Below are positions 1 through 10,495 of a DNA stretch of 64,000 nucleotides, piece after piece. This DNA is from Actinosynnema sp. ALI-1.44 (lineage in GTDB: Bacteria > Actinomycetota > Actinomycetes > Mycobacteriales > Pseudonocardiaceae). The stretch's first letter is position 1, and each line of letters begins with the position of its first letter. Where the stretch lies: assembly GCF_001984155.1 (NCBI RefSeq), contig NZ_MTQO01000047.1, positions 62,001 to 126,000 of the forward strand, given 5' to 3'. The notes beneath the pieces were generated by a model that ran no database searches, was not told the origin of the DNA, and worked only from the letters and a program-made list of their open reading frames with translations. The position numbers and the translations under genes are program-made.

Positions 1-1164
1 GCGGAAGTCGTCGGACCCCATCACGCCCGCCGTGCGCTTGCCCAGCGCCACCAGCTGTGCGCCGGTCAGGGTCGCGGTCTCGATCAGGTAGTCCGGGTTG
101 TCCTCGCCCGCGCGCACGATCGCGTCGGCGAGGATCAGCCTTCCTTCCGCGTCGGTGTTCAGCACTTCCACCGTCTTGCCGCCATACATCGTCAGCACGT
201 CGCCGGGCCGGTAGGACGTTCCCGACGGCATGTTCTCCGCGATCGGCACGGTCGCGATCACCTCGAGCGGGTACTTCAGCTTCGCCGCGAGCACGACCGA
301 CGCCACGACCGCCGCCGCGCCGGACATGTCGGAGGTCATCTCCTCCATGTTGGCCGGGGGCTTGAGCGAGATACCGCCCGTGTCGAACGTGATGCCCTTG
401 CCGACCAGCGCGACCTTCTTCGACGCCTTCGGTCCCTTGTAGGACAGCCGCACGAGGCGCGGCAGCCGCGAGGAGCCGCTGCCCACGCCGAGGATGCCGC
501 CGAAGCCGCCCCTGCGCAGCGCCTTCTCGTCGAGCACCTCGACCGTCAGGCCCGCCGCTTCGCCCAGTTTGGCCGCGCGGTCGGCGAAGGAGGCGGGGAA
601 GAGGTCGTTGGGCGGGGTGTTGATCAGGTCACGGGCCGTCGACACCGCTTCCGCGATCGCCGTCGCGGCCTTCAGCGTCGCCTTGTTCTCCTTGGAGTTC
701 TCCGCCGCGAAGTCGACACGGCCGACCGGGCCGTCGCCCGCGTCGGACTTGTACTCGGTGAAGGTGTACGCACCGAGCACGGTTCCTTCGACCGCTGCCT
801 GCAAGTCCACCTGGGACAGCAGGTTGTGCGCGCGCTTCACACCCGACAGCGCACGGGCCGCCGCGCCCGCCGCACGACGGACCTGCTCCGAGGTCGGGTC
901 CTGCTTGCCGAGGCCCACTGCCAGCACCACACCGGCCTTGAGCTTGCCGAGCGTCGGCAGCTTCACGACCTCTTCCGCCTTGCCGGTCGCACCGAGGCTG
1001 GTCAGCACGTCGACGAGCGAACCGTCGAACGCGGCGTCGACGGCATCGGCACCCGGTGCGAGGGTGAAGCCATCGCCGTCCTGCTGCACTGTCCCGACCA
1101 CCACGACGTCGGCGGTGATATCAGCGGCTGCTTGTTCGGACAGGGCTAGTTTGGGGGCGGTCAC
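1..1164 (-). CDS. pepA: Leucyl aminopeptidase (M17), C-terminus cut by window edge
   Basis: Cytosolic two-metal M17 aminopeptidase that removes N-terminal residues, leucine preferred, in peptide turnover. 388 residues are visible; the family is about 500, so roughly the last 110 lie outside the window. The metal-binding stretch GKGITFDTGG is near residues 255-264 and the family signature NTDAEGRL near 333-340; both are intact. The chosen start is GTG at 1164 (MTAPKLAL), six bases after a GAGGAG ribosome-binding site; no longer extension is convincing. It is divergent from the APC transporter at 1307. Orthologous position to pepB (Rv2213) of M. tuberculosis, next to gcvT and ilvE. Confidence 0.95.
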   Translation of the reverse strand, partial: MTAPKLALSEQAAADITADVVVVGTVQQDGDGFTLAPGADAVDAAFDGSLVDVLTSLGATGKAEEVVKLPTLGKLKAGVVLAVGLGKQDPTSEQVRRAAGAAARALSGVKRAHNLLSQVDLQAAVEGTVLGAYTFTEYKSDAGDGPVGRVDFAAENSKENKATLKAATAIAEAVSTARDLINTPPNDLFPASFADRAAKLGEAAGLTVEVLDEKALRRGGFGGILGVGSGSSRLPRLVRLSYKGPKASKKVALVGKGITFDTGGISLKPPANMEEMTSDMSGAAAVVASVVLAAKLKYPLEVIATVPIAENMPSGTSYRPGDVLTMYGGKTVEVLNTDAEGRLILADAIVRAGEDNPDYLIETATLTGAQLVALGKRTAGVMGSDDFR

Positions 1165-1306
1165 GGGCTACTCCTCGTCGGGCTTGTTTAGTGACGCATG
1201 CTAACGACCACCGGCGGCCTTGTGACCCGCCAGGGTGATGGAGAAAACGAGTGAACCAAGTGGCCCGCTGTTCCGGTACACCGGCCCCGTCTGACACTGT
1301 GTCCAG

Positions 1307-2548
1307 GTGCAACGAGCCGTGTCGGACCGGCTGAGGGCCACCGCCGGGATCATCCCCGGCCTGTCGGGGATGCTCGGTGCCGGGCTGCTGGTCGCCGTCT
1401 CGCCCGCGGCAGCGGCTGCGGGTACCTGGCTGCTGGCCGGTGCCGTCGTCGCGTTCCTGGCTGCCCTGTGCAGCGCTTTCTCCACATCCGACCAGTCGCG
1501 CCGGTTCGTCGGCGTGGGCGGCGGCTACCTGTACAGCCGCCACCAGCTGGGGCTTCTGCCCGGCCGGATGGCCGGGAGTGCCGCGCTGGTCGGTCGCATC
1601 GTGGCCGGTGCCGCGATCGCGGGCACGTTCGGTGTGTACGTCGTACCGGAGCAGCCGGTCGTGGCGGCGATCGTGGTGAGTCTCGTCGCCGCTGTCGCCG
1701 ACGCGTTCGGGGTCCGCCCGTCCCGTGGCGTGGCCATCGCCGTAATGGTGATCACGCTCATCGGTATGGCGTTGTTCATAGCTGTGGCGTTCGCCATCGC
1801 GCCACCACCGCCGTTGCCGTTACCCGCCGATGTCGCGGGTGCGGACGACGCCAGTGGCCTGCTCGCCGCTGCCGGGGCGATGTTCTTCGGCTTCCTGGGG
1901 TTCGAGTACGTCACTTCCTCGTCCGAGCAGGAGTACTCGGCCCGTCAGTTGCACGTCGCCGTCCCGGTGATCATGGTCGGCACCCTCGCCGTCACCGTCG
2001 CCGTCGGCAGCGCCGCGTTGCACCAGCTGGGCGGACCGCGGCTGGCGCTGTCACCCGCGCCGCTGATGGACGCGCTCGCCGCCGCCGACGCGTTGTCACT
2101 CCAGCCACTGATGGCTGGTGTCGCCGGGATCGCCACGGCGTACGGGCTGTTGTTGGCGATCGGGTCGATCCGGCGCACGCTCAGCGCGATGGCCGAGTTC
2201 TCCGACGTACCACCCGCGCTGGCGATCGTCGGCTCACGCGGGGTGTCCGCCCCCGCCGCCTGCCTGAGTGGTGCCGCCGTGGCCGTCGCCGCCGGTCTGC
2301 TGAACCCGCCGCAGGCGATCGGCATCGCCGCGTGCCTGCTGCTGTTCTACTACGCGTTCACCAACGCCGCCGCCCGCCTGTTGCTGCCGTCGGACCGGGC
2401 GTGGCCGCGCCGGGCGGCGTGTTTCGGGCTGGGTCTCTCGGTGCTCATCGGGATGAACATGTCGGTGAAGTACCTGGCTGTCGTGGTGCTCGTGATGGTC
2501 GTCGGCTGTGTCGCGGGCGCCGTCACCTCCAGGTACGCCCGAAAGTAG
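1307..2548 (+). CDS. APC-superfamily amino acid/polyamine permease
   Basis: Integral membrane protein of 413 residues, almost wholly hydrophobic, with about 10-12 predicted membrane spans. The N-terminal [14 protein letters not shown] stretch matches the unwound first helix typical of the APC superfamily, which moves amino acids, polyamines or related organic cations by proton or solute exchange. The substrate cannot be read from sequence. Start is GTG at 1307; another in-frame GTG at 1319 (SDRLRATAG) would fit equally and neither has a clear ribosome-binding site. It ends 28 bases before gcvT, so co-transcription is possible, although gcvT carries its own probable -10 element. Confidence 0.75.
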   Translation: MQRAVSDRLRATAGIIPGLSGMLGAGLLVAVSPAAAAAGTWLLAGAVVAFLAALCSAFSTSDQSRRFVGVGGGYLYSRHQLGLLPGRMAGSAALVGRIVAGAAIAGTFGVYVVPEQPVVAAIVVSLVAAVADAFGVRPSRGVAIAVMVITLIGMALFIAVAFAIAPPPPLPLPADVAGADDASGLLAAAGAMFFGFLGFEYVTSSSEQEYSARQLHVAVPVIMVGTLAVTVAVGSAALHQLGGPRLALSPAPLMDALAAADALSLQPLMAGVAGIATAYGLLLAIGSIRRTLSAMAEFSDVPPALAIVGSRGVSAPAACLSGAAVAVAAGLLNPPQAIGIAACLLLFYYAFTNAAARLLLPSDRAWPRRAACFGLGLSVLIGMNMSVKYLAVVVLVMVVGCVAGAVTSRYARK

Positions 2549-2576
2549 GTGCGGGCGCGCTGTAACGTTCGCTGGC

Positions 2577-3665
2577 GTGACTGAGCAGCTGCTACGAGGG
2601 CCCTTGCACGACCTGCACGCGAGCCTAGACGCCACCTTCGCCCCGTTCGGGGGCTGGGAGATGCCGATCCAGTACAAGACCGGTGTGGTCGCCGAGCACA
2701 CGGCGGTCCGTGAGGACGTGGGCATCTTCGACGTGTCGCACCTCGGCAAGGTCCGCGTGACCGGACCGGGTGCGGCCGACTTCGTCAACCGGTGCCTGAC
2801 CAACGACCTGAACCGGATCGCACCGGGCAAGGCCCAGTACACCCTGTGCTGCACCGAGACCGGCGGCACGGTCGACGACATCATCGTCTACCTCGTCGGC
2901 AGCGAGGACGTGTTCCTCGTGCCGAACGCGGCCAACACCGCCGAGGTCGCCCGCATGCTCATCGCCGCGGCGCCCGAGGGCATCTCAGTCACCGACGAGC
3001 ACCGCGACCACGCCGTGCTGGCCGTGCAGGGCCCGCGTTCGGCTGAACTGCTCGACGGACTCGGACTGCCCACCGAGCTGGAGTACATGGCCTACCGCGA
3101 CGCGGAGTGGCGTGGCATCAACGTGCGCGTGTGCCGCACCGGTTACACCGGCGAGCACGGCTACGAGCTGATCCCCGCATGGGGCGACGCGCCGGTCGTG
3201 TGGGAGGCGCTGCGTGAGGCGGGCGCCACGGCCTGTGGCCTGGGCGCGCGTGACACGTTGCGTACCGAGATGGGCTACCCGCTGCACGGTCACGAACTGT
3301 CGCTGGAGATCAGCCCGGTGCAGGCCGGGTCGACGTGGGCGGTGGGCTGGAAGAAGGACGAGTTCTGGGGCCGCGAGGCGCTCGTGGCCGAGCGCAAGGA
3401 GCCCGCGCGGCGGCTGCGCTGCCTGCGTGCGCTGGAGCGCGGTGTGCCGCGGCCGGACATGGCCGTGCTGGACGCCGACGGCAAGCAGATCGGCGTGACC
3501 ACGTCAGGCACGTTCTCCCCGACGCTCAAGACCGGTATCGCGCTCGCCCTGATCGACACTTCGGCGGATGTCGACTTCGGTACCGAGGTCACGCTGGACG
3601 TGCGGGGACGGAAACTGCGGTTCGAGGTCGTGAAGCCGCCGTTCGTGCAGACGAACGTGCGCTGA
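2577..3665 (+). CDS. gcvT: Glycine cleavage system T protein (aminomethyltransferase)
   Basis: Tetrahydrofolate-dependent aminomethyltransferase that takes the aminomethyl group from the lipoylated H protein, releasing ammonia and forming 5,10-methylene-THF. 362 residues, the normal family length. The N-terminal block [21 protein letters not shown], the FDVSHLGK motif and the [12 protein letters not shown] block are family hallmarks, followed by the C-terminal GcvT barrel ([18 protein letters not shown]). Start is GTG at 2577. There is no ribosome-binding site, but TAACGT at 2563-2568 is placed as a -10 box for a leaderless message. The genes for the P and H proteins are not in this window. 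Confidence 0.95.
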   Translation: MTEQLLRGPLHDLHASLDATFAPFGGWEMPIQYKTGVVAEHTAVREDVGIFDVSHLGKVRVTGPGAADFVNRCLTNDLNRIAPGKAQYTLCCTETGGTVDDIIVYLVGSEDVFLVPNAANTAEVARMLIAAAPEGISVTDEHRDHAVLAVQGPRSAELLDGLGLPTELEYMAYRDAEWRGINVRVCRTGYTGEHGYELIPAWGDAPVVWEALREAGATACGLGARDTLRTEMGYPLHGHELSLEISPVQAGSTWAVGWKKDEFWGREALVAERKEPARRLRCLRALERGVPRPDMAVLDADGKQIGVTTSGTFSPTLKTGIALALIDTSADVDFGTEVTLDVRGRKLRFEVVKPPFVQTNVR

Positions 3666-3678
3666 GTGCGCCCGGGGC

Positions 3679-3969
3679 CTACGTGGCGGCGATCGTGACG
3701 ATGAACAACAGGACGGCGAGGACGAGGGTGAGCACGAACGGGCCGCCCTCGACGTCGCGCGGGAAGAACTTCTTGTTGTGCTTCTTGCGCCACCACAGGG
3801 CCCACCACAGCGCGCCGAGCAGGCCGAGGATCGCGCCGAAGAAGCTCAGCCACGCGTAGCCGAGCAGCACGAGCAGGCCGAGGCCGAACGGCATCAGCGC
3901 GCCGACGATCGCGACGCGGAAGTCGGATCCGGTCCCAGCGGACACGGCGTTCTCACCACTGTTCACCAC
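3679..3969 (-). CDS. Small conserved membrane protein
   Basis: 96-residue protein with about three hydrophobic segments (near residues 18-36, 40-58 and 78-95), separated by a very basic WWRKKHNKKFF loop that should face the cytoplasm. No enzymatic motif is present and the function is unknown. Start is taken as the GTG at 3969; a second GTG is immediately downstream at 3966. It is convergent with gcvT, whose stop lies only 13 bases away, leaving no room for a separate terminator. Hydrophobic profile and codon use match the surrounding genes, so it is probably real. Confidence 0.65.
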   Translation of the reverse strand: MVNSGENAVSAGTGSDFRVAIVGALMPFGLGLLVLLGYAWLSFFGAILGLLGALWWALWWRKKHNKKFFPRDVEGGPFVLTLVLAVLLFIVTIAAT

Positions 3970-4133
3970 GGCGCCATCCTAGTCGCGGCGCCGTGGCGGA
4001 CAGTTCGGATTGGTGCCTAATTCGATGCCAATCCGCGCCGGGCCGCCCGATTCCCAGGTGTACCCGAAAGTAGGACGTCCGATCCTCGGGATGACGACTT
4101 TCTCGCGGCGCTGACGCCGACTAACGTGCACCC

Positions 4134-5225
<1,092 letters not shown>

Positions 5226-5229
5226 AACT

Positions 5230-5275
5230 CTCGTGAGTGTTTTCCGGGGTTCCAACCCCGGAAACCACTCACGAG
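5230..5275. terminator. Long bidirectional hairpin between ilvE and the 70-aa gene
   Basis: Outer arms CTCGTGAGTG and CACTCACGAG plus inner arms around CCGGGGTT/AACCCCGG form a stem of about 22 bp with a two-base loop and one mismatch. It sits between convergent genes, and the TGA stop of the minus-strand gene lies inside its right arm. The same outer arms recur at 57372-57416. Confidence 0.85.
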
Positions 5276-5481
5276 CTGTGCAGGGACATTGGGCCGTAGA
5301 CCTCGGCTTCGCCGTGCAGCAGCGTCACGCGGTCGACCCCGGCGGCCAGCAGGTCCTGCCAGGACTGGCTGAGCCAGTCCTCCGCCTCGGTCTGGCCACC
5401 GAACAGGGGCTCGTCGCCCGGGACGTCCCGGCCGCCCGCGTCCTGGCAGCGCCATCGGTAGTCCACATCCACCGCCTTCAC
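5269..5481 (-). CDS. Small conserved actinobacterial protein
   Basis: 70-residue acidic protein (MKAVDVDYRWRCQDAGGRDV at the start, then GQTEAEDWLSQSWQDLLAAGVDRVTLLHGEAEVYGPMSL in substance), with no signal peptide or membrane segment. The pattern of an EAEDWL helix followed by a VTLLHGE strand suggests a compact alpha/beta fold seen in small uncharacterised actinobacterial proteins. No function can be assigned. It is divergent from cobU, and its stop codon overlaps the hairpin arm at 5269-5275. Length, codon use and a clean ATG start support a real gene. Confidence 0.6.
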   Translation of the reverse strand: MKAVDVDYRWRCQDAGGRDVPGDEPLFGGQTEAEDWLSQSWQDLLAAGVDRVTLLHGEAEVYGPMSLHSS

Positions 5482-5528
5482 CGGTAGCTTTGGGCCGAGG
5501 CTATGTCACCCGGCTACGTGAGGGACAC

Positions 5529-6056
5529 GTGACGCGCAGGACACTGGTTTTGGGCGGGGTACGCTCCGGCAAGTCGGCGCACGCGGAGGGCCTGCTGCCC
5601 GCCGACGAAGAGGTCCTGTACGTGGCCACCGGCCGCAGGGACCCGACCGATCCGGAGTGGACGGCCCGGATAGACACGCACATCGCCCGGCGGCCGCACA
5701 CGTGGCGGACCGTCGAGGCGTCACGGGAACTCGCCGACGTGGTGCGCGCGGCGAAGGGCTGGACGCTGGTCGACGACATCGCCACGTGGCTGACCGGGGT
5801 GATGGACGCGGCAGGCGCGTGGGAAGGCGCGGGGCTCGACCTGGTCCGCCGGGAGGGCGCGATGCTGGTGGAGGCCGTCGCCGCGACCGAGGCCCGCGTC
5901 GTGCTGGTGTCGTCGGAGGTCGGGCTGGGCGTTGTCCCGCACACGCGCTCTGGCAGGCTCTTCCGTGACGAGCTCGGCGCCCTCAACACCGCGTTGGCGC
6001 AACGCTGTGACGAGGTCCTCCTGCTCGTGGCCGGTATACCGATGCGGTTGCGTTGA
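5529..6056 (+). CDS. cobU: Adenosylcobinamide kinase / cobinamide-phosphate guanylyltransferase
   Basis: Bifunctional enzyme of the nucleotide-loop assembly of coenzyme B12: it phosphorylates adenosylcobinamide and then transfers GMP to give adenosylcobinamide-GDP. 175 residues from GTG 5529, the usual length. The P-loop GGVRSGKS is at residues 9-16; [11 protein letters not shown]-type and [10 protein letters not shown] blocks follow as in the family. A GAGGG ribosome-binding site lies seven bases before the chosen GTG; an extension to 5490 would add 13 residues ahead of the P-loop strand and is less likely. First gene of cobU-cobT-cobS. No cobalamin riboswitch was recognised upstream. Confidence 0.93.
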   Translation: MTRRTLVLGGVRSGKSAHAEGLLPADEEVLYVATGRRDPTDPEWTARIDTHIARRPHTWRTVEASRELADVVRAAKGWTLVDDIATWLTGVMDAAGAWEGAGLDLVRREGAMLVEAVAATEARVVLVSSEVGLGVVPHTRSGRLFRDELGALNTALAQRCDEVLLLVAGIPMRLR

Positions 6057-6069
6057 TGGAGGTTCCGGG

Positions 6070-7176
6070 GTGTTCCCGTACGTTTCCCCACCCGACGAGT
6101 CGGCCAAGCGGGACGCGCTGGCCAGGCAGGACCAGCTGACCAAACCCGCGGGCGCGTTGGGCAGGCTCGAGGAGCTCGGGGTGTGGGTGGCGGCGTGCCA
6201 GGGCGTCTGCCCGCCGAAGCCGTTCACCCGGCCCAGGGTGGTGGTGTTCGCGGGTGACCACGGCGTCGCGGCCAAGGGCGTGTCGGCGTACCCCAGTGAG
6301 GTCACCGCGCAGATGGTGGCGAACTTCCTCGCCGGTGGTGCGGCGGTGAACGTGCTCGCGGCGACCGCCGGTGCGACGGTCCGGGTCGTGGACATGTCGG
6401 TCGCGGTGCGGACGGCCGCGCCGGAGCAGGTGACGGAGTTCAAGGTCAGGCAGGGTTCCGGGTCCATCGACCACGAGGACGCGCTCACCGAGGACGAGGT
6501 CAAAGCGGCGGTCGAAGCGGGCAAGACCATCGCCGACCAGGAAGTCGACGGCGGCGCGGACCTGCTGGTCGCCGGCGACATGGGCATCGGCAACACGACC
6601 CCGGCCGCGGTCATCGTCGCGGCGCTGACCGGCGCCGAGCCGGTCGCGGTGGTCGGCAGGGGAACCGGCATCGACGACCGGACGTGGATGCGCAAGACGG
6701 CCGCGATCCGGGACGCGCTGCGCCGCGCCCGCAAGGTCAGCGCGGACCCGGCGGCGCTGCTGCGCACGACGGCCGGAGCGGACATCGCCGCGATGGCGGG
6801 ATTCCTCGCCCAGGCGGCGGTTCGCAGGACACCGGTGATCCTCGACGGCGTGGTGTCGGGCGCGGCGGCCCTCGTCGCGGAGGAGCTGGCCCCGGGCGCC
6901 CGCCTGTGGTGGGTCGCGGGCCACCAGAGCACCGAGCCGTCGCACAAGCTGGCCCTCGAACAGCTGGGCCTGGAGCCGTTGCTGGACATGAACATGCGCC
7001 TCGGCGAAGGCTCGGGTGCGTTGACCGCGCTGCCGCTGGTGGCGATGGCGGCCAGGATCCTGGCGGAGATGGCGACGTTCCAGGACGCCAACATCTCCGG
7101 CCCGGCCGACGCCGCCCGTCCGGCCGACACGGACACCTCCGCCCCAGCCGACCTCTCCGACCCAGCCGACGCCTAG
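6070..7176 (+). CDS. cobT: Nicotinate-nucleotide-dimethylbenzimidazole phosphoribosyltransferase
   Basis: Makes alpha-ribazole phosphate, the lower-ligand precursor of cobalamin, from nicotinate mononucleotide and dimethylbenzimidazole. 368 residues from GTG 6070, eight bases after GGAGG (6058-6062); an upstream continuation of the frame lies inside cobU and is not credible. Family motifs: [33 protein letters not shown], and [16 protein letters not shown], which carries the catalytic glutamate. The last 25 residues are a low-complexity PAD-rich tail ([11 protein letters not shown]) beyond the normal end of the enzyme. Its stop TAG overlaps the cobS start (TAGTG), so the pair is translationally coupled. 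Confidence 0.95.
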   Translation: MFPYVSPPDESAKRDALARQDQLTKPAGALGRLEELGVWVAACQGVCPPKPFTRPRVVVFAGDHGVAAKGVSAYPSEVTAQMVANFLAGGAAVNVLAATAGATVRVVDMSVAVRTAAPEQVTEFKVRQGSGSIDHEDALTEDEVKAAVEAGKTIADQEVDGGADLLVAGDMGIGNTTPAAVIVAALTGAEPVAVVGRGTGIDDRTWMRKTAAIRDALRRARKVSADPAALLRTTAGADIAAMAGFLAQAAVRRTPVILDGVVSGAAALVAEELAPGARLWWVAGHQSTEPSHKLALEQLGLEPLLDMNMRLGEGSGALTALPLVAMAARILAEMATFQDANISGPADAARPADTDTSAPADLSDPADA

Positions 7177-7889
7177 TGCTGCTCGCCTTCTCCTGGCTGA
7201 CGGTGCTGCCGCTGCGGCCAGGGCGGGTCGACGCGGCCGGGGCACGCCGGGCGATCGCCGTGGCGCCCCTGGTCGGGGTGGTTCTTGGCCTGCTCGTGGC
7301 GGCCGTGCTGCAGGGGGCGCACGGCCTGCTCGGCGGGTTTCTGTGCGTGGGCCTGGTGGCGTTGGCGACGCGGGGAATGCACCTCGACGGTCTGGCCGAC
7401 ACCGTGGACGGCCTCGGGTGCTACGGGCCGCCGGAGCGCGCTTTGGCCGTGATGAAGGACGGCGGCGTCGGCGCGTTCGCCGTGGTGGCCCTCGTTGTCG
7501 TGCTGGGCCTGCAATCGGTTGCGCTCGCGACTGCCCACTGGGGAGCGGTCGTGCTGGCGTTCGCCGCGGGGCGTGCCTCTTTCGCGTGGTGCTGCCGCCG
7601 GGGAACGCCTGCGGCCCGTCCGGACGGGCTCGGGGCGCTGGTCGCCGGGTCCCAGTCGGTGTACGTGCCTGCCGGGTGGTTCGTTTTCCTCACCGCCGCG
7701 GCGGTTCCTGCCGTTCCGGACCGCCTGTGGGCCGGGCCGCTCGCTGTGCTGCTCGCCGCCGCCGCGCTGGCGGTGTTCACCGCGCACATCCGCAGGCGGT
7801 TCGGTGGCATCACCGGCGACGTCCTCGGCGCGGCGTGTGAGCTGACAGTCACGGTGATCCTGGTCGTCTGTGCGCTGGCGAGCAGCTGA
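7176..7889 (+). CDS. cobS: Adenosylcobinamide-GDP ribazoletransferase (cobalamin synthase)
   Basis: Membrane enzyme joining adenosylcobinamide-GDP and alpha-ribazole (phosphate) to form adenosylcobalamin (phosphate). 237 residues with about six to seven membrane segments. The metal/substrate motif HLDGLADTVDGLG, the MKDGGVGAF block, and GGITGDVLGA near the C-terminus are the family landmarks. Start GTG 7176 overlaps the cobT stop; a longer reading of the frame into cobT has no support. It completes the cobUTS nucleotide-loop operon. A 61-bp gap with a possible leaderless promoter separates it from the aldo/keto reductase. Confidence 0.94.
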   Translation: MLLAFSWLTVLPLRPGRVDAAGARRAIAVAPLVGVVLGLLVAAVLQGAHGLLGGFLCVGLVALATRGMHLDGLADTVDGLGCYGPPERALAVMKDGGVGAFAVVALVVVLGLQSVALATAHWGAVVLAFAAGRASFAWCCRRGTPAARPDGLGALVAGSQSVYVPAGWFVFLTAAAVPAVPDRLWAGPLAVLLAAAALAVFTAHIRRRFGGITGDVLGAACELTVTVILVVCALASS

Positions 7890-7950
7890 CCTGGGCGGAC
7901 TTGGGGGACACGGTTAGCGTTGCGAACGAATTTGGCGTTAAGTTGTCGGC

Positions 7951-8937
7951 ATGGAGTTTCGGAGGCTTGGCCGCAGTGGACTGACGGTCAGTGAGATCTC
8001 GTACGGCAACTGGATCACGCACGGCTCGCAGGTCGAGGAGGAGCAGGCGGTCGCCTGCGTGCGGGCGGCGCTCGACGCCGGGATCACCACGTTCGACACC
8101 GCCGACGTCTACGCCAACACCGCCGCCGAGTCGGTGCTGGGGCGGGCGCTTGCCGGGCAGCGGCGGGAGAGCCTGGAAATCCTCACCAAGGTCTTCTGGC
8201 CGACGGGCCCCAAGGGGCCCAACGACAGCGGCCTCGGCCGCAAGCACATCATCGAGTCGGCCAACGCGTCGCTCAAGCGGCTGCAGACCGACTACGTCGA
8301 CGTCTACCAGGCGCACCGGTTCGACCGCACGGTCCCGCTCGAGGAGACCATGCTGGCGTTCGCCGAGCTGGTCAGGCAGGGCAAGGCGCTCTACATCGGT
8401 GTGTCGGAGTGGACCGCCGAGCAGATCACCCAGGGCGCCGCGCTGGCCCGTGAGCTGCGGGTGCCGTTCATCTCCAACCAGCCGCAGTACTCCATGCTGT
8501 GGCGGGTGATCGAGTCGCAGGTCATCCCCGCGTCCGAGCGGGAGGGCCTCGGCCAGATCGTGTTCTCGCCGATCGCGCAGGGCGTGCTGACCGGCAAGTA
8601 CCTGCCCGGCCAGCCGGTTCCCGAGGGGTCGCGGGCCACCGACGAGTCCGGCAAGAACTTCGTCGGTCGCTGGTTGCGGGACGACGTGCTCGAGCGCGTC
8701 CAGCAGCTCAAGCCGCTGGCCGCCGAGGCCGGGCTGAGCCTGGCCCAGTTCGCCGTCGCGTGGGTGCTGCAGAACAAGAACGTCTCGTCGGCCATCATCG
8801 GCGCCTCCCGGCCCGAGCAGGTCACCGAGAACGTCAAGGCGTCCGGTGTCGTGCTGGAGCAGGGCCTGCTGGACAAGATCGACGCGGTCCTCGACGACGT
8901 CGTCACGACCGACCCGAGGCTCACCCAGACCCCGTGA
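7951..8937 (+). CDS. Aldo/keto reductase (Kv-beta/YghZ-like)
   Basis: NADPH-dependent oxidoreductase of the aldo/keto reductase superfamily, 328 residues, (beta/alpha)8 barrel. The catalytic tetrad can be traced: Asp and Tyr in FDTADVYANTAAE, Lys in EILTKVFWP, His in DVYQAHRFDR. The NADP-binding end IGASRPEQVTENVKASG is intact. Overall layout matches the potassium-channel beta-subunit-like group rather than metabolic xylose-type reductases; the substrate is unknown. TAAGTT at 7939-7944, six bases before the ATG, suggests a leaderless start. It ends at a strong hairpin, so it is probably monocistronic. Confidence 0.88.
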   Translation: MEFRRLGRSGLTVSEISYGNWITHGSQVEEEQAVACVRAALDAGITTFDTADVYANTAAESVLGRALAGQRRESLEILTKVFWPTGPKGPNDSGLGRKHIIESANASLKRLQTDYVDVYQAHRFDRTVPLEETMLAFAELVRQGKALYIGVSEWTAEQITQGAALARELRVPFISNQPQYSMLWRVIESQVIPASEREGLGQIVFSPIAQGVLTGKYLPGQPVPEGSRATDESGKNFVGRWLRDDVLERVQQLKPLAAEAGLSLAQFAVAWVLQNKNVSSAIIGASRPEQVTENVKASGVVLEQGLLDKIDAVLDDVVTTDPRLTQTP

Positions 8938-8942
8938 GCCGA

Positions 8943-8975
8943 AACCGGCCCGTGCGTGACTCGCACGGGCCGGTT
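8943..8975. terminator. Terminator hairpin after the aldo/keto reductase
   Basis: A perfect 14-bp GC-rich stem (AACCGGCCCGTGCG and its complement) with a five-base loop lies just after the stop at 8937 and before the convergent DUF3043 gene. No long U tract follows, as is common in actinomycetes; it could serve both strands. Confidence 0.8.
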
Positions 8976-8999
8976 CACCGGGAAGAACTGACTGGAAAC

Positions 9000-9644
9000 T
9001 CAGCGGGGGATGGCGTCGCCGGGCTTGAGGCGGGGCTTGGGCACCCGCAGCTTGCGGATCTGGCTCGCCCGCACGAACGCGTACCAGCCGATCGACGCGC
9101 CCCGGACCGTCTCCTTCGGGAACCTCTCCCTGACCAGCTTGGTCACCCTGCGGCCGTTGATGACGCCCTCGAGGATCATCATGATCAGCATCGCCAGGCA
9201 CACGAGCGTCGCGTAGTTCTGCACGATCGGGTTGGGCATCAGCAATGCGACGAACACCACAATTGCCAGCGGCATGAAGAGCCCGAGCAGGTTGCGGCGC
9301 GAATCCACCAGGTCACGCACGTAGGCCTTGACCGGGCCGCGGTCACGCGGCATCAGGTACTTGTCGTCGCCCGCCATCATCCGCTCACGGCGCTCCGCGG
9401 TGGCGGCGCGGCGCTCGTCCTTGGACGGGCGAGTCTGCTTCGCGCGGCGCATGGCCTCGCGCGTGGTCTGCGGAGCGGGCGCGACCGGGCCGCGCCTGCG
9501 GGCCTCCGCGTCGCGGCGCTTGGGCGTCGGCTTGCCCTTGCCCGCCGTGAACGCGCGGTTCGCGGGCTCCTCGACATCGACCCCTGTCTCCTCGACAGCG
9601 GCGGTGTCGGCCTTGTCATCTGAATTGCGGCGCAGGAACCTCAC
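9000..9644 (-). CDS. DUF3043 family membrane protein
   Basis: 214-residue actinobacterial protein: a charged, disordered N-terminal half rich in Arg/Lys/Ala (KRRDAEARRRGP, KDERRAATAERRERM), then two hydrophobic helices near residues 125-165 (LLGLFMPLAIVVFVALLM and ATLVCLAMLIMMILEGVI), then a basic cytoplasmic tail ending KPRLKPGDAIPR. The PNPIVQNYA turn between the helices is typical of DUF3043. Function unknown; the orthologue at this position in M. tuberculosis is thought to be Rv2206. Start is GTG 9644 (RFLRRNSDD); the upstream frame has no support, and a TAACCT box just before it suggests a leaderless start. Divergent from erpA. Confidence 0.85.
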   Translation of the reverse strand: MRFLRRNSDDKADTAAVEETGVDVEEPANRAFTAGKGKPTPKRRDAEARRRGPVAPAPQTTREAMRRAKQTRPSKDERRAATAERRERMMAGDDKYLMPRDRGPVKAYVRDLVDSRRNLLGLFMPLAIVVFVALLMPNPIVQNYATLVCLAMLIMMILEGVINGRRVTKLVRERFPKETVRGASIGWYAFVRASQIRKLRVPKPRLKPGDAIPR

Positions 9645-9826
9645 GTCCACTAGGTTATGACAAGCCCCGACCGGCTGGTTCGCCGGATGCGCCACGTCGC
9701 GCGGCAGGTGCGGTGGTGCCGTGCGACCACGCGTCAAGGCGACTGCCCCCGAACGTGTGTCACCATGGAATAAGACACCACGGCGATGTGTTCGCACCGC
9801 TGTAGTCGGATCTTCAAGGGAGTGTC

Positions 9827-10192
9827 ATGACGACCGCGCAGGAGAACACGACCGAAGCGGCGACCACGCACGGCGTGACGTTGTCCGAGAACGCCGCGAG
9901 CAAGGCCAAGGCACTGCTCGAGCAGGAAGGTCGCGACGACATGCACCTGCGGATCGCCGTCCAGCCAGGGGGCTGCGCCGGTCTGCGGTACCAGCTGTTC
10001 TTCGACGAGCGCTCGCTCGACGGCGACCTCTACCGTGACTTCGACGGCCTCAAGGTGGCCGTCGACCGGATGAGCGCCCCGTACGTCGAGGGTGCCGTCA
10101 TCGACTTCGTGGACACCATCGAGAAGCAGGGCTTCACGATCGAGAACCCGAACGCCACCGGCTCGTGCGCCTGCGGCGACTCGTTCCACTGA
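9827..10192 (+). CDS. erpA: A-type iron-sulfur carrier / insertion protein
   Basis: HesB/IscA-family protein that delivers Fe-S clusters to target enzymes. 121 residues. The three conserved cysteines are present: one in QPGGCAGLRYQ and two in the C-terminal SCACGDSF. An N-terminal extension of about 15 residues (TTAQENTTEAATTHG) precedes the domain. ATG 9827 follows an AAGGGAG ribosome-binding site; TAAGAC at about 9763-9768 is a candidate -10. It is isolated from isc/suf genes, as is usual in actinobacteria (orthologue Rv2204c). A strong hairpin follows. Confidence 0.93.
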   Translation: MTTAQENTTEAATTHGVTLSENAASKAKALLEQEGRDDMHLRIAVQPGGCAGLRYQLFFDERSLDGDLYRDFDGLKVAVDRMSAPYVEGAVIDFVDTIEKQGFTIENPNATGSCACGDSFH

Positions 10193-10216
10193 GCCCCACG
10201 GGCGACAAAAGCGACA

Positions 10217-10250
10217 AAAGGGCCGCTGCCGTACTCGGCAGCGGCCCTTT
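10217..10250. terminator. Terminator hairpin after erpA
   Basis: Inverted repeat AAAGGGCCGCTGCC/GGCAGCGGCCCTTT, 14-bp perfect stem with a six-base loop and a short T run at the end. It lies between the convergent erpA and 60-residue genes and can act on both strands. Confidence 0.9.
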
Positions 10251-10281
10251 CGCGCCCTGTCAGACGATCTCGGCGGACGGG

Positions 10282-10464
10282 TCAGACGTACTCGTCGAGG
10301 TCCTTGACCTGTGCGTGGCAGCCCTCGGTGACCTCCCACGCCGGTGCCAGCCGCTGCGGCGGGAATCCCTGAGCCGGGGACTGCCGGACGGATGGCGGGA
10401 TGTCGGCGCAGTCGGCGATCAGCTCGTCGATCGAATCGGCCTCGGTGATGTTCACAGACCTCAC
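10282..10464 (-). CDS. Small conserved hypothetical protein
   Basis: 60-residue acidic protein (MRSVNITEADSIDELIADCA at the N-terminus; ends AQVKDLDEYV). A helical SIDELIADCADIPPSV stretch is followed by a proline-rich segment. No recognised domain. GTG 10464 is used; the GTG at 10455 (VNITEAD) is an alternative. A position between erpA and the adenosine kinase-like gene, divergent from the latter, is compatible with the small gene found there in related actinomycetes. Evidence is limited to context and coding-like composition. Confidence 0.5.
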   Translation of the reverse strand: MRSVNITEADSIDELIADCADIPPSVRQSPAQGFPPQRLAPAWEVTEGCHAQVKDLDEYV

Positions 10465-10495
10465 GTTATTGAGGGGAAAACGAACTTCCCATGCT

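Noticed and set aside
2538-4074. Shared 12-mer CCCGAAAGTAGG before gcvT and before ilvE
   Set aside because: One copy overlaps the stop of the APC gene, the distances to the two starts differ, and matches of this length are expected by chance in 64 kb.
5276-5528. Cobalamin riboswitch before cobU
   Set aside because: No B12-box-like sequence and too little room because the 70-aa gene occupies most of the region.
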